Of a DNA stretch of 64,000 nt, positions 51,079 to 62,829 are shown piece by piece. Under the pieces are notes generated by a model that saw only the letters and a program-made list of their open reading frames with translations, searched no databases and had not been told where the DNA came from. The position numbers and the translations under genes were made by a program. The stretch is from Metallyticus violacea (taxonomy: Eukaryota; Arthropoda; Insecta; Mantodea; Metallyticidae): the NCBI GenBank assembly GCA_030762175.1, contig CM060831.1, positions 69,197,001 through 69,261,000 on the forward strand. The letters run 5' to 3'. Position 1 is the first letter of the stretch; every line of letters starts with the position of its first letter.

Positions 51079-51588
51079 TGCTGTTGATATATGAGCATAA
51101 TCAAAATACTAGCAGTTTGCCAGTTAAACATTAAAGAATTATATGTGAGCAATGGAAGACAGTTTTCCAGTAATAACAAGAGAATTGTAATTTCTATTTG
51201 ATGTTATTAATTTATACATTTGTTTGTAATACAAGGAGAATTGATAAAGGTGATGAGGGAGATTATAAATTATTTGGTAATTATAATGGTTTACCTCGTT
51301 TGACATGTGCATATTTCCCTAAAAAACTTCGTACAGCGACAGTTTCTATCGCGGGGTACTTACTGCCGTATAGATTTAGAAAACACTGAAGGTTGCAATC
51401 CAATTTAGACATTAATCAACAAAGTGAAAGGGCAATTAATCTCATTGAATAATTGCATATTTCAATTAAATTTATGCTTTAATTTGTTAAACTGTGTTTG
51501 CAGGCTTTAGTACTACTTTTGATATGCCATAAGCTTTTAAAAAACAAAAGACTATAGTAACTAAATACGAGTGCTCTTTAATGTTGTA

Positions 51589-51887
51589 TCGGTCCTGGTG
51601 GTGCAGTGGTAACCATACTTGCCTTCTAAACCCAAGATCGCGAGTTCAAACCCGGTCAGGATAGATGGATCTTTTCGGGTGTAAAAATCCTAAGCATGCC
51701 TTCTTTCGGAAGGGAAGTAAAGCCGTGGGTCTCGTTCGTACATTTACGGCACGATAAAGAACCTCATCCCTGAAAGAGAGGCCTCTGAGCAAAATTTGTC
51801 GGCCGTTTCACGCCCTGAATTGAATAGTGCCGCTGATGACCTGAGATGTTAAAGAACGTCCGTAAATAAACATATCAAAAAAAAATT
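51589..51887 (+). repeat. tRNA-derived SINE, family 1 (copy 6)
   Basis: Plus-strand copy with box A in GGTCCTGGTGGTGCAGTGG, box B-like GAGTTCAAACCC near 51645, and body blocks close to copy 3 (16171-16468). It ends in an A-rich tail and is flanked by a perfect 12-bp duplication, TTTAATGTTGTA, at 51577-51588 and 51888-51899. Low divergence and the intact duplication suggest it is one of the youngest insertions here. Confidence 0.93.
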
Positions 51888-51899
51888 TTTAATGTTGTA

Positions 51900-54800
51900 C
51901 TTTTGCACGATGTTAGGTGTTGTTTCGAATTCGTAGTATTTAAAAAGCTGAAATAAATCAATAAAAGTGAAAAATGCTCTAGCATAATTTGAAGCTAGAT
52001 AAAATATGTCCTTTGAGAGATATCTTTAAATTTGGCTGCAAAAGACAGAAAGACTATCATTAACGCAAGGAAATAATATCTGGTAACCATAACGTTATAT
52101 GGGGGATTCGTAAAGATAGTTTATGATTTTTCCACCCGCTTTCTTAATTAAATAAGCATCTTAATGAATAAACGCCTTCCAGAACAGTTTTTTAATTGCT
52201 ACGACAAAAATAAAAAATAACGCTACTTACAAGAGGTTAAATATTTCCGTTTTCAGAGATGTTAGAAGTATTTGAACAAAAACGTGAATTTACAATGAAA
52301 GTTACCGCTTATAACTACGCTCTGCACCAATAGCATTAGTTTACATGTGATGGGCTATGAGCACACGTCAGATCGCAACGTAGCTATAGTTCCAAATTGA
52401 AGCATCCCACTCTCATAATATTTAATGCCAAGCCCTGTTTCTATTTCTAAATTCTTTGTACACATTTTTTTTCAGCTCTCTGAGTAAATGCCAATTGCAA
52501 TTTATAAATTCATTCGGATTTACACGTTAATCCATTATTTTCTGTAAAATGCGTGTTTCAAAGTATATGAAAGTAGATATGTTGAATTTTCTTTCCTTCT
52601 TATATTCTCTCATTTTCGATAGCTCAGCATTCTGTTCGGTATAGTGGTGCGAATATTTTAGAAACATTAACAACCTTGACAACCTTAGTGTTATTTTTGT
52701 TTATATTACATACATTACATTGTTTTAATATTTTGATAACCTCAGCTTTTTTTTCCAGTAAGTTAAATGTATGCTTCTCTGCAGTAGAGTCATATTTTAT
52801 AACATGCTCAATGATATTTGATTCTGTAATGAATAAAAACATTACTTCACTATTCTATAAGCACAAAGGTGGCATTTAAACACACTTAGATTTTATTTTA
52901 CTTCTTGTTTAAATAGTACACACCTGCTGTACATGACTCTATGAACTGGAGTTGGTTTTGTTAGTAGAAGCAGGTATAAAGGTTTTATTTTGTTGATCTG
53001 GAAAGTAATAACTAAATTCCTGTTGATCCTGTGAAATGCTGTGCTGTTGTCAAATGCTGCTGACAAATTGCACGTTTATTTACGGAGTTAAACGGATGGA
53101 GGTCATTTATTACGCTGGAACTGAGTACAGAATTTCGGATATTTTAAACTTCGCTACCTTTTATTGAGAGAAGGGAGGATTGCGCTGTGGCTGGAAGGCT
53201 ACAGAGAGAAGCTATAGTTTCTGCAGATAATTTCTGTTTTCTAGCTTCCCTTGCATTAATATATACATAAAATGTGACATACATGTTGCCGTTGCACATA
53301 TTTCAATTAGCGTGAATGCAGTACATTAACGCTACATATTCGCGTTTGTTTCTCGGTTCTAAAGCCAAAATGCGATTTTGATGTTTCCGGGAAGAAAATG
53401 TAGTAGTTATTGTCTTCACTTCTTCTCTTTATTTAATCTCAAAGGCAAACCAAGTATAATGGCACTAAATTCATAAAATTTAATACAAATATGTGTATAT
53501 ATCTTATTCATCATTAATTTATATATCTCTGTAATTACTATAATTTGTTTGTTCAAATTGTATCCCAATGTAATTAATTTTACGAAACAAATACACTTTG
53601 TAAATTGTTTCCAAAAATTATCATTAGTATACCAGTATATCACAGTTTACTAACTAGCTTTAATTTCTGTCGTTGTCTTTTTATTCCACTTCATAACTAT
53701 ATGATCATATACAACACGGACCAGCCAAGAATTTATGCATGTTTGGTAGGTCGTACAGCTGCAAGTCCTTCCGGAAGCTTTCTGTTCTACTCTTACGTAA
53801 TAGTATATGTAGTACTAGCTATCTGTGTTTTTATTTTTATTTTCGAGTCAAACATTATGCTATTTTTAAGAACTTTGTGTTTATTTTTTTTTCAAATATT
53901 TTACATTTTTGTTACATTTTTTATTATATTCAAATTATATTTTGTATATTTTAATTGTTTTAACAGACACCACGATTATTTCACAATATTATGCAATTTG
54001 CAGTTCTTTTGCTGTTTTTATTTCATAAAATTATATTTCAACATATAAATAAAACATCAAGGATCAATATCGAGTGGTTTTCAAAGTATGAGAAAGTAGA
54101 AACTGTCTTACAATTAACATAATGTTGTTAATGGATGAAGTAATGGAACTTGTTGTGTTCATTTGCAAAGGTGACTTTTCCATGTCGTTCATTTGAAGTT
54201 CTGAATGAATCTGCGAGTCTTAGCAACTTTTCTTATATTTCCCTTGATATTTTATCTAACTGGACTGAATAGTAACTTGCATTATCTGTTACTATTATTG
54301 AACCTTATAGATTATCAAGAAATAGTTCGTGAACAGTTATGAATTCATTTACGTTAAGTAGTTGTTCGAATGAGGTGCAACTTTCATAAATCAAACTTGA
54401 TGTCTTTCCATTCTTAAGAAAGTTCCTTCGTCGTTACTATTTCTTCCATTGAATTCTAAATTATTTAGTAAACAAAGGACGATGAACCATTAAGCTCAAT
54501 TTAACTTGCTGAGATTTGTCTTAATTTTTATTCTCTAGGACTTTCATTCCTAATAATTAAATTCATGGACTGTACGCCGTACAACATGCTTGCTGAAATC
54601 ATTCAAATTAGTCATATGGTGTTTTTGTTTGGTTCTTTTTCTAGATGGGGAACTTTTCAAAATAGTTTTATGCTTTCTCTGTACAAATATTCTGTCGAAC
54701 ATGAGTTTTTCTAAAAACAATTTCTCGTAATGTTAGGTCCTTAAAAGAAGTGCGCACATTATAAATAGTATTTTTTTTTTCCTGTGACTGCTCAAATCAG

Positions 54801-55850
54801 AATTTCGCTCCCTACCTTTTTTAATTGGTGTTGAATGAAAAGAGGGTCCCAGACATGCCCTACATAATATCAGACAATACAGAGTAGAAGAGAACTCAAT
54901 GCCATAAACAAAGCTGTTAATAGAGTTTAATAAGGGGAACACAAAGTCTAAATAAAGTTATCTCTATCTCTCAGAGTATTCGGGAAAATACATAGCTTAT
55001 CTCGGAACACATTGCAATGCTATAATGCTCTACAGTTGCGCTCTCTTCTCCTTCCCTTTGTCAAGACTAATCACTATGGAAATACATTTCACTGTGGTTG
55101 CCAACTAGAGATACGAGTATAAACGCCATCTCTCTTGATGGAGGGGAAAGAGGGCAGCATGGTATTAAGTGCATGAGCAGGAGTCTACCCTATTTGCATT
55201 GCATCAAACTTTCATGTCAACATAACAGAAATGCAGTATTTTCAGAGTTTTCTATCTTGATGAATACTATTTTATTTCCAGCTATAAATATCGCCTAAAG
55301 ACAAGGTCAAGAGTTAACAGTGAGCTAATAACAACTTTACGAATTGGAACGTATGAAACAAAAGAGATTCAAAAGCACAAAAGCTACATTAAATACTAAT
55401 GCAGATTTCCATTGTAACTTGCATTATTCTGCATTATTTATCCGATGTTTTCGTTCCGTTCTTCCAAGTAACTATGTAACTATGTAACTATGCTACGGCG
55501 ACAAAAGTTAAAAAATTTTATGGTCTTCTTATCGCGTATCTCTGCTTCTACTGAGATCTCACTATTTTTGTATGTCCAAATACCTACGACTGGTGAACTT
55601 GACCATGGTTAACTAATACATTTAGAAGGCACTATTTGCAGGCAGTATCTATTAACCAATTCGGAAGGAATGTAAGCTATTGCGGTTGTACCCATGGAAG
55701 GATTTTTAATAGTTTTTCCAAATGTCTATCATTCGTACCTACTAGGCACCTACAATGAAAGAAAAAACTAATACATAAATGTATCTATATATGTATGTGT
55801 GTCCTCACTCTAGCGATTACAATTTTTGGTTTTTCTCAATAAAACTCGGC
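51900..55850. other. AT-rich sequence, no gene seen
   Basis: The longest open frame in the window, at 53605-54048, is rich in Phe, Ile and Tyr because of the T-rich strand. It has no recognisable domain and no signal that it is a gene. A threefold TAACTATG repeat lies at about 55468-55492. Confidence 0.4.
52340..52475. repeat. unclassified dispersed repeat (copy B)
   Basis: It aligns to 32350-32540 with short indels: GAGCACACGTCAGATCGCAA against GAACACACGTCACATCACAA, then TAGTTCCAAATTGAAGC, then AAGCCCTGTTTCTATTTCTA against the corresponding segment. Same orientation. The element type is unknown. Confidence 0.5.
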
Positions 55851-55899
55851 ATATGACCATCAATTAACATGTTCGTTGAGTTCGTTAACCAGTAAAATT

Positions 55900-56270
55900 G
55901 CACCATCAGGGTTGGGGGTTAACCCAAAGTGAATTTTTTTAAAAAGATTTAAAAATTGATAAAAGTTGTTTCCGAAAATCAGGGCAATCGGGATTAGGAC
56001 TGGAGGTATATCGGAAAAACTAGTGGGGGTTAAAGCGAAATGTAAAATTCGCCCTAGCGGCAGCAATTTAAATGTTTAAAGTAAATTCGGTAAATGCCAT
56101 TTAAATAAAATAAGAAAAATAATTTCTGAAATTTTGTGAAATGGAACCTCTTAGAGGCGGAGGATTTACCTGAAACCCAAAATTTAAAAATCGCCTTAGC
56201 AGCAGCAACATTTGCTTTTTCACAACTAAACTCAGTATTTTCCATTTAAATAAAACAAGGAAATTATTTA
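55900..56270. repeat. degenerate tandem duplication, about 145-bp period
   Basis: AAAATTCGCCCTAGCGGCAG at about 56043 recurs as AAAAATCGCCTTAGCAGCAG at about 56187, each followed after some 50 bases by CCATTTAAATAAAA. A third, weaker unit may precede them (GGGGGTTAA at 55915 and 56025). The units are well diverged, so the duplication is old. Confidence 0.6.
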
Positions 56271-56431
56271 CATTCTAAAAATGACACACAATCACAAATT
56301 GCGTCAAGAAGATCAGGCAGAATCTCACCAGGGTTTTGAGCCGTCGGTGGATTTCTAATATTTTGTGAAAATCAGATTAATAGCATGGAGAATATTTCGT
56401 AAACTATTAGGCTTAAGATCTTGCAAAAACC

Positions 56432-57021
56432 CCATTGACACTCTAATCTCATCCATACCCGCGCCGCTGAAACTTTGCACTTGATAGTTGACGTCAGTTT
56501 ATGTAATGTTCGCTATGCTGCGGTTGCGACGTTGCAACAGCCACCACGCTGTTATAAAGTTTTCAATGTAACAATGAATTACTTCGCTCCAGAGTGTTTA
56601 TAACCGCAATTAAATTGTTGCATAGTAATGTAAGCGTAATAACAAACAAACTTTCGACTGGGAGATCTACTGGTAGATATTTGCTCATGATTTTAAGCTG
56701 GAAAAAAGCTTAGAGCCGCTAAGATGTATGCCAACTCTTAAAGCATTCTCGACGCAAATTGCGGATTAACCTGCAAATGGTCTCTTTGGGATACTTTCTA
56801 ATTACTGTAAATCAACAATTTCATTTAATCACAATAACTCAATTTAAACATGTGCCAGAAATTAGCCGCAAACGCAATAAGAAACAGCGGCAACACAGCA
56901 GCTTCTACCATTGACTGGCCGATAATTCCGTATTTGTTAATCTGTTTGATTATCAATTGGAAAGGTAGCTGTCAAGTGCAAAAGTTTCAGTGGCCCAGAT
57001 CTAGTTCTTGAAGTCAATGGG
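56432..57021. mobile_element. uncharacterised nonautonomous element with inverted ends
   Basis: The left arm (56432-56492) holds CCCATTGAC and GCCGCTGAAACTTTGCACTT. The right arm (56963-57021) holds their reverse complements with few changes (CCACTGAAACTTTTGCACTT). The interior (about 470 bp) has no frame or resemblance I can name. Total length about 590 bp. A target duplication was not found, so the superfamily is open. Confidence 0.55.
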
Positions 57022-57409
57022 CGCTGTTCCATTTGAAAAAAAACGTATTTTGTGCTATAAATACACTAGAACTCTGTAATCTTTGGAGTGAATAAGTCAG
57101 TCATTAAGGTATGTGTGTGTTTATTGAGTTTTATTCAAAAGGTACTATGCTTTCACTTACTGATCATTTGTGCAATTAAAAACAACACTTAGCAGACACA
57201 ATTTGACAAGATTGTGACACTGCATAACGTTTCACTTTAACTAAGCTTAGGGACTTTCAGCTACCCCGTCAATTTTTACTGGTTGATCAAGTGTACATTG
57301 AACTGTCAAATAATGAAATGCATACCATTGTTGTATTCTTAACTATAACAATACTTCTGTATAATTCGAACAGGCATGGTCTCAATTATTTCGGATGGGA
57401 GATTCTAAT

Positions 57410-58717
57410 TAAAGTCCTCTATTACACAAGTATGGACACGCTCCTATTTTGGGTCTAACCGTCTCCAACTCCCATAAGACTACGTGTTTGTCGCTTTACT
57501 CGATTGTCATACAGTTAATTCCTAAAATATATGTGCTATACTGTTGAATGATACCTTGTGCGTCTGCTCATGTTCTTATTTTTGCATTAGAAGGCCTAGG
57601 TCAGATAGAAAATGAAAATACTTCTGAGACTATGTCAGTTATAGTTACGGCACTTTCGCGTAGTACCCCATATGAACTCAGCGCCCAATGACGGCTCATT
57701 TGCCGGCAAAAGACAAGGCTGTCATTGGTTAAAAATAGAAAAAGCAATATTAAATGTAGTGTTTTTAACGCGTGAAACTTAAAATAAGGATTTCTCATTT
57801 TATTTTATTTGTTCACTACTGAAATTGTTTGTTGTAATACATTTATTATATCAATGTTGATATAAACTGTATAAGGCCTACAGTTAACCTGTAAGTTAAG
57901 AATGAATTATAAGAATTATAGGGCTTAGAGGCTTCCTACGAAATTCAATTTAGAACAAAAGCTTTAGCTAGTTTAACATTTTCTGTTCTAAATTGGCCCC
58001 AGGAGAATGACTATGACAATCGAAATCTGTATTTTTCATTGGTGTGTAAAAACAAGAGAAAAAAATCTAAACGACATGTCTGAAATTTTGAAGTATTCAT
58101 AGCCCATAGATCTGCATTTTCTATTTCTTTTCTTCCTATTATAAAGGTGCATTTATTTATCTTACAGTAGCATGTTGCATTTTTTAAATTATTTTTTCTG
58201 AAATAGTGACATTGCAAATGAATTACATGACTTTGGCAAATTTTTTTGTAAAAAATATTCAAAACACCTTCACAAATTACATGCGTTCATTTAATTTTTG
58301 AAAGCTATGGCAAATTTATTCGAGAATAAGCATAGTATATTGTAATGCAGTAGTAACACTGTAAGTATAATATACTTAGTAATAGTCACTGCTAAATACA
58401 ACGTAGTCATATTGACAAATATTTTATTACATTACATGAGTTATTTTGAATGCAGTTTACATGTAAAATTAAACCTTGAGTGCGATATAACGTAACGTCT
58501 TTCTTTCCCCTGTGTTGTACAAACAAATGCACAACACCCAGGGATATTAATTAAATTAAAATGAAATTTTAAAAATGTTCTCCATAAAGCATAGGTAAAA
58601 CACACCCACATAAGGCCCAAAATGGTGGCTTATGCTGGCGAACCAATCACGGAGCTCGGTTGTCGGCAAATTCCGCCGCAAAGCGTGTCCATACTTATAT
58701 TATTTAGAGGACTTTAG
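57410..58717. mobile_element. uncharacterised 1.3-kb element with inverted ends and TTCTAAT duplication
   Basis: The left end reads TAAAGTCCTCTA, then AAGTATGGACACGCT and, further in, ATTTTGGG. The right end carries the reverse complements of all three blocks in the proper order, with the inner block offset by extra sequence. Both ends are flanked by TTCTAAT (57403-57409 and 58718-58724), a target duplication of 7, possibly 8, bases. That size fits hAT-, P- or Merlin-like elements and rules against Tc1/mariner. No transposase is readable in 1308 bp, so it is nonautonomous or decayed. Confidence 0.7.
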
Positions 58718-58729
58718 TTCTAATGTATC

Positions 58730-60290
58730 CTTTCTAACAATGTTAGAATCTTTGTATGGCCTACATTGATGATTTCAAAATGGCGAAAAGAGCGTAACAA
58801 TAGCACATTTCGTTCCAGAAATATTCGCGGTAGTGGGTTTGGTTATTCGTTCCTGTATGTACTGCATTAAAGCGCTGCTTCCATTACAATTTTGGGAAAA
58901 GAAACAATAAATTAAGTTATAAAATAAATATATTGAAATGGGAATGAACATTTCAGTATAGGTATAACAAACACAGAAAAACACTTCGAAACTGCCCAGT
59001 AAATGCTGTTAACTTATTGCTGGAAGCTGGTGTTTTCTATATGTGGGTATACTTGTATTTTTGCTGACCCCTTTGAGGTTCCAGGAATTAATATCACACA
59101 CTGCATTTATGCGTGGGCTTGGAAATTGGAACTTGACACTAATCAAACTCGAGCAACAGTCTGCTGTATGGCATGGCATGAGGGGAGAAGGGAGAGACAG
59201 AATAAGTTAACCTTCAGCCGAATTGTAAACTTCAGAAAACAGTGAGCCTCGATACCGGACACACCGGATACTGCGAGCATGCCTAAGCATATAATAAAGT
59301 GCTTGCACGTGTACTAGCAGAATAACTTTGGAAGGTTAAAAACGGGATTTCAGAGGTTCGCATGCTAGAGGGCAATATAACGCTGCTATGTCAGCTATGC
59401 GAGATAAGCTCTGGCGATTTCGCCAACTTTTCAACTCTGTCAGGAGGGGAGAAAAAAAGAGAGGATGCAGGAAAGTTTTACTAAAGTGGTGAGTTTTGTA
59501 ATTCAAGTGTCTTTTTATCGAAGCGGTTAATGTTGCAGATTATACACACAGACGTCCGGAGTTACGACAACCGGATATGTTTCGTGCTTATCTCAAGGCG
59601 ATAGGCGTCAAAATAAGTAGATAATTAATGTGCATTTTTGCGTGTGTACTCAAAACCTTCTGAAATTTAGTTCGTATACAGTGCGGTCTTTTGGTCCAAC
59701 CATCAATAGCGGACTTGCGCTTGTTTTGTTTGCTTGATGAATGTGGATCCAGCCATAGCTAGGTTTTCCTCACTTATGACCAGTGTTTTTGGCCTTCTAT
59801 CTTCGTTAAAAGAATTTGTTACAATAAAAGTATTAATTAAAGATTTGTTAGGCACTTGCACATGGAGATATCTGCATATTTCAAGGTTTTACTTCAACAA
59901 AGTACAAAAAACATGCACTACTGAATAGTGTGGACCCGGGGTCCTTAAACTTATCTTCATGGACACCCCCATTAAGGATCTCTCACTTTCGGGAATTCCT
60001 AAATTTGAACTCAAATTTGAAAATCCTAAGCTTTCATCATAAGTTTTTAAAGATATTTAAAGAGATATAAACCAACAAATAAGCAATTTTTTTCAACATT
60101 TGTCTTTTTATTATAGTGTATCCTTACACAGTAGTAATAACCGTAATATTACATTCAAAAGGTAAAAACATTAATAATAATATTAATATTAATAATAGCT
60201 TTATGCTGGCACTAAAAATATTATTATAATGTGGTAAATTCTAGTCGAACCCATATCTATTTCTGAAAATATCCTTTAAAGTTCTACTAA
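58730..60290. other. no gene seen
   Basis: At 59936-59975 a hAT-end-like string occurs (GGGGTCCTTAAACTTATCTT, then GGACACCCCC), but no partner end was found. The open frames at 59003-59245 and 59734-59928 have no domain resemblance. Confidence 0.4.
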
Positions 60291-60295
60291 CTCTA

Positions 60296-61542
60296 GGGCG
60301 TTCTAAAAGTACCAAGAAAACACAAAATTTAAGGAAAAAATGTTCCTATTTTTCAACATTGTCATCTTGTAAATCAATGCATTTAGTCTAAAGACTTTCC
60401 AACTTTTTAGTACCCTGAGTAAAGTAAGATCTATCCAAAATATAACCGTCTCTCCCAGTTTCAATCTCATCATTTTTGTGCATCTTTGTCCACACAGTCA
60501 ATTTTTTAGAGTCGAAAACAAAAAGTAATTTCTAGGAGTTAAATCTGGCGAATAGGCGGATGAGGAAGCACTTGGAAGCGAAGGTTATGCAGTTTTGCAG
60601 CAACAATCGAGCCGTGTGTAGGGCGGATTATCGTGATAAAGGAGAACTTTCTTTTTCGCAAGGTGTGAACGTTTAGCCTGAATAGCAGCCTTCAGTTTGT
60701 CTAGTAGTGAATCATAATACTCCCCGGTTATGGTTCTGCCTTTCTGAAAATAGTCTATGAGAATCCCAGAAAACTACAGCCTTCACTTTTCCTCCAGTTG
60801 GAATCGTTTTTGCTTTCTTTGGTGCATTTTCACCTGTTAGCACCCACTGTTTGAACTGCTCTTTCGTTTCTGGCATGTAGTGATAAGTTATGTTTCATCT
60901 GTTGTTATGAAACGTCGAAGAAACTCATTGGAATTGCATTTAAACAAGTCTCACTCTTGCGGTATGTTTATTCGAATATGTTTTTGGTCCATAGCTAACA
61001 AACTCAATACCCATCCAGCGGAAAGCTTTCATACCCAAAACTTTGTGTAAATTATATTAAACATGTCTGTTGAGGTCTTTGCAATATCAGCCACATCTCC
61101 TACCTTCAATCGGCGATCATTCAGTATGGCATTGTGAATTTTTGTCACAATGTAGTCTGTCGTGGGCAGTTTAGCGACTCCCTGAGAACCCATCATCTTT
61201 AAATTGGATGTACGACCGCGCTTAAATTCAGCAGCCCACTTTTTAACCGTCGAAAACTAAGAAGAACCCTTTAATTTGGAATCTAACTCCTTTTGTATTT
61301 CTATTGGGGTTAAACCGTTCAAAACTATGAACTTTATCACGCTCTTATTTCAGTTTTATGAATTTTTTAGAAAATGTTTAACACTAGTTTGTTTACACGA
61401 TCGTCACAAACAAGTGACTACGCTTAGGCGTCTGAAACTTTACTACACGCTATCTAAAAGACGACACTTAATAACTATCATAGTAATTTGGTCATCTTTA
61501 CGACATGTCTTAGTCAAGCCTCTAGAAATTTTAAAACATGCC
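60296..61542 (-). mobile_element. mariner element, second family, inactive
   Basis: The left end GGGCGTTCTAAAAGTACC and the right-end complement GGCATGTTTTAAAATTTC align with one gap and several differences, and both are flanked by TA (60294-60295 and 61543-61544). The length of 1247 bp is close to a full mariner. The gene inside is on the minus strand. Confidence 0.75.
60345..61385 (-). pseudogene. mariner transposase, broken, third catalytic Asp reads Asn
   Basis: From the right, the minus strand reads NGLTPIEIQKELDSKL (HTH region, about 61320), WAAEFKRGRTSNL (about 61230), NDRRLKVGDVADIAKTSTD (about 61110), SAGWVLSLLAMDQKHIRI (about 61000), RRFITTDET (first catalytic Asp, about 60910), LLYHDNPPYTRL (second, about 60630) and, after a frameshift, SPDLTPRNYF (about 60550), where SDYF is expected. 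It ends with CIDLQDDNVEK near 60370. Several frames are needed. It belongs to a different subfamily from the element at 46607, judging by unlike motifs and ends. Confidence 0.82.
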
Positions 61543-61612
61543 TAATGTATACTCTTAGTGTTGTAAAATTCCTGGATTCTAATCCCAACCGACTAATTTT
61601 CATCTTGTATAC

Positions 61613-61679
61613 TTGTTAGGCATGGGATATCAATTATTGAATTCAAATTAGTTATTGATATCCTATGCCAAACGACAAG
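61613..61679. repeat. 67-bp near-perfect palindrome
   Basis: TTGTTAGGCATGGGATATCA on the left pairs with its reverse complement on the right with three or four mismatches, leaving only a few unpaired bases around AATTCAAATTAG. It could be the remains of a foldback element or a recombination product. It is not part of the adjacent mariner element. Confidence 0.75.
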
Positions 61680-61689
61680 AAATTACTGG

Positions 61690-62380
61690 CATACAACCAG
61701 CAGAGCGGATGTAAATTTCACATGGAATTCGGATCGAATATGCATGTACAGAAATGCCAGAGGAATGTAAAGGCCGTTTGCTCAAATGCTTTGATGATTT
61801 AGTAAGTATGTACCCATCAGTCTGTTGGAGTATAAATTAATTAGATCCACTAAATTATTTATTTACTCTGTTCTCAGACGTAGTCTACATGCTAATGTAA
61901 TTTCTCATTAAATTTTGCTTTTAACATAGGTGGTCAAGCTAGTAGTGCTAAAAATATGAATAATTTGTTAAAATTTTATTGTAATTTTTTTTGCATTGAA
62001 AGCGAGAATTTTAGGCGATATTTCGACTGGGGCTATATTTAAAAGGCAGTGCCGATGGCCCGCGTTACAGTCACTAGAAAGGTATCATCTGTCAGCTGTT
62101 TCTTCTGATCCAAAAGACCCGTTTTATGCGAAGAAGAAACATGTACAAAGAATGTCGAAAAATAGCCTCCTTAAGAATATAAACAAATGATCTCGGGTGC
62201 TCCAGGTGTTAACTCCAAAGCTGCACATGTTATTATTTTTAACCAATAAATCTGAAACCAAAATACAGAGCCCGCGTTGGGACGCATTGCCGGCTGAACG
62301 GGGGGTTTCTTGCTCCGAGAAGCACGCTTAAATTCAAGCGCATAGATTTCTCATTCAAATTATAAATACAATAACCACAT
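61690..62380. other. no gene seen; contains a copy of the dispersed repeat
   Basis: The block at about 62183-62225 (TCGGGTGCTCCAGGTGTTAA, then AAAGCTGCACATGT) matches 32068-32112. The open frame across 61996-62190 may belong to the same repeat, because the preceding lysine-rich stretch also resembles the one upstream of copy A. No function can be named. Confidence 0.4.
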
Positions 62381-62690
62381 ACCTTCGTCATGGAATATAA
62401 TGAAAATGATGTCCTTGTGTCGTAACACATCTATCACACATTTTAAGAAATTCTGCATTAAACACTCATTAATTCCTCTGCTGAAATTGCAGCAATATTA
62501 TTCTTATAGACCCTATAATTCTGTAAGCATTTCCAGCATACCAAACACTAATTTTTGCTCATACAATGACATTTCGTATACAAGATTGGGGTTTTCTGCA
62601 CTCCAGTATCTATTGTTCTGTGTCGCTACATTGTCATGCAAATAAAACCGTGCTTCGTTCTTAAAAAATGTCTAAGATGATTAGTGTTCA
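62380..62690 (-). pseudogene. DUF4817-type Tc1/mariner-like transposase relic A, internally deleted
   Basis: The minus strand from about 62672 reads NEARFYLHDNVATQNNRYWS and AENPNLVYEMSLYEQKLVFG, matching the DEAHFHL..VN.QN.R.W...NP region at the first catalytic residue of this transposase group (Asp replaced by Asn here). Then about 100 residues are missing, and the sequence resumes with NIAAISAEELMSV and, after frameshifts, CVTTQGHHFHYIP at the usual C-terminus (about 62390). The deleted part contained the second and third catalytic residues. Confidence 0.7.
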
Positions 62691-62829
62691 TCATTTTCTG
62701 TTTGTAAATAAAAAAATAAACGCGGGTCAGTAGATTGATATTAAAATTATCCAACACCCAAATGCAGAATTTTACTCTACTCAAATTATCGCGTGGTTGC
62801 AATTCCTGAACAACAGTTTATCTTAGAGT

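Noticed and set aside
53605..54048. Longest open frame in the window (147 codons)
   Set aside because: Composition is dominated by Phe, Ile, Tyr and Val from a T-rich strand; no domain, no conserved motif and overlapping frames of similar quality.
58505..58545. Short hairpin GTGTTGT...ACAACAC
   Set aside because: A 7-11 bp stem inside the 57.4-kb element; too short to call as a separate feature.
59936..59975. hAT-like terminal sequence
   Set aside because: Only one end visible and no target duplication; left as a note in the gap entry.
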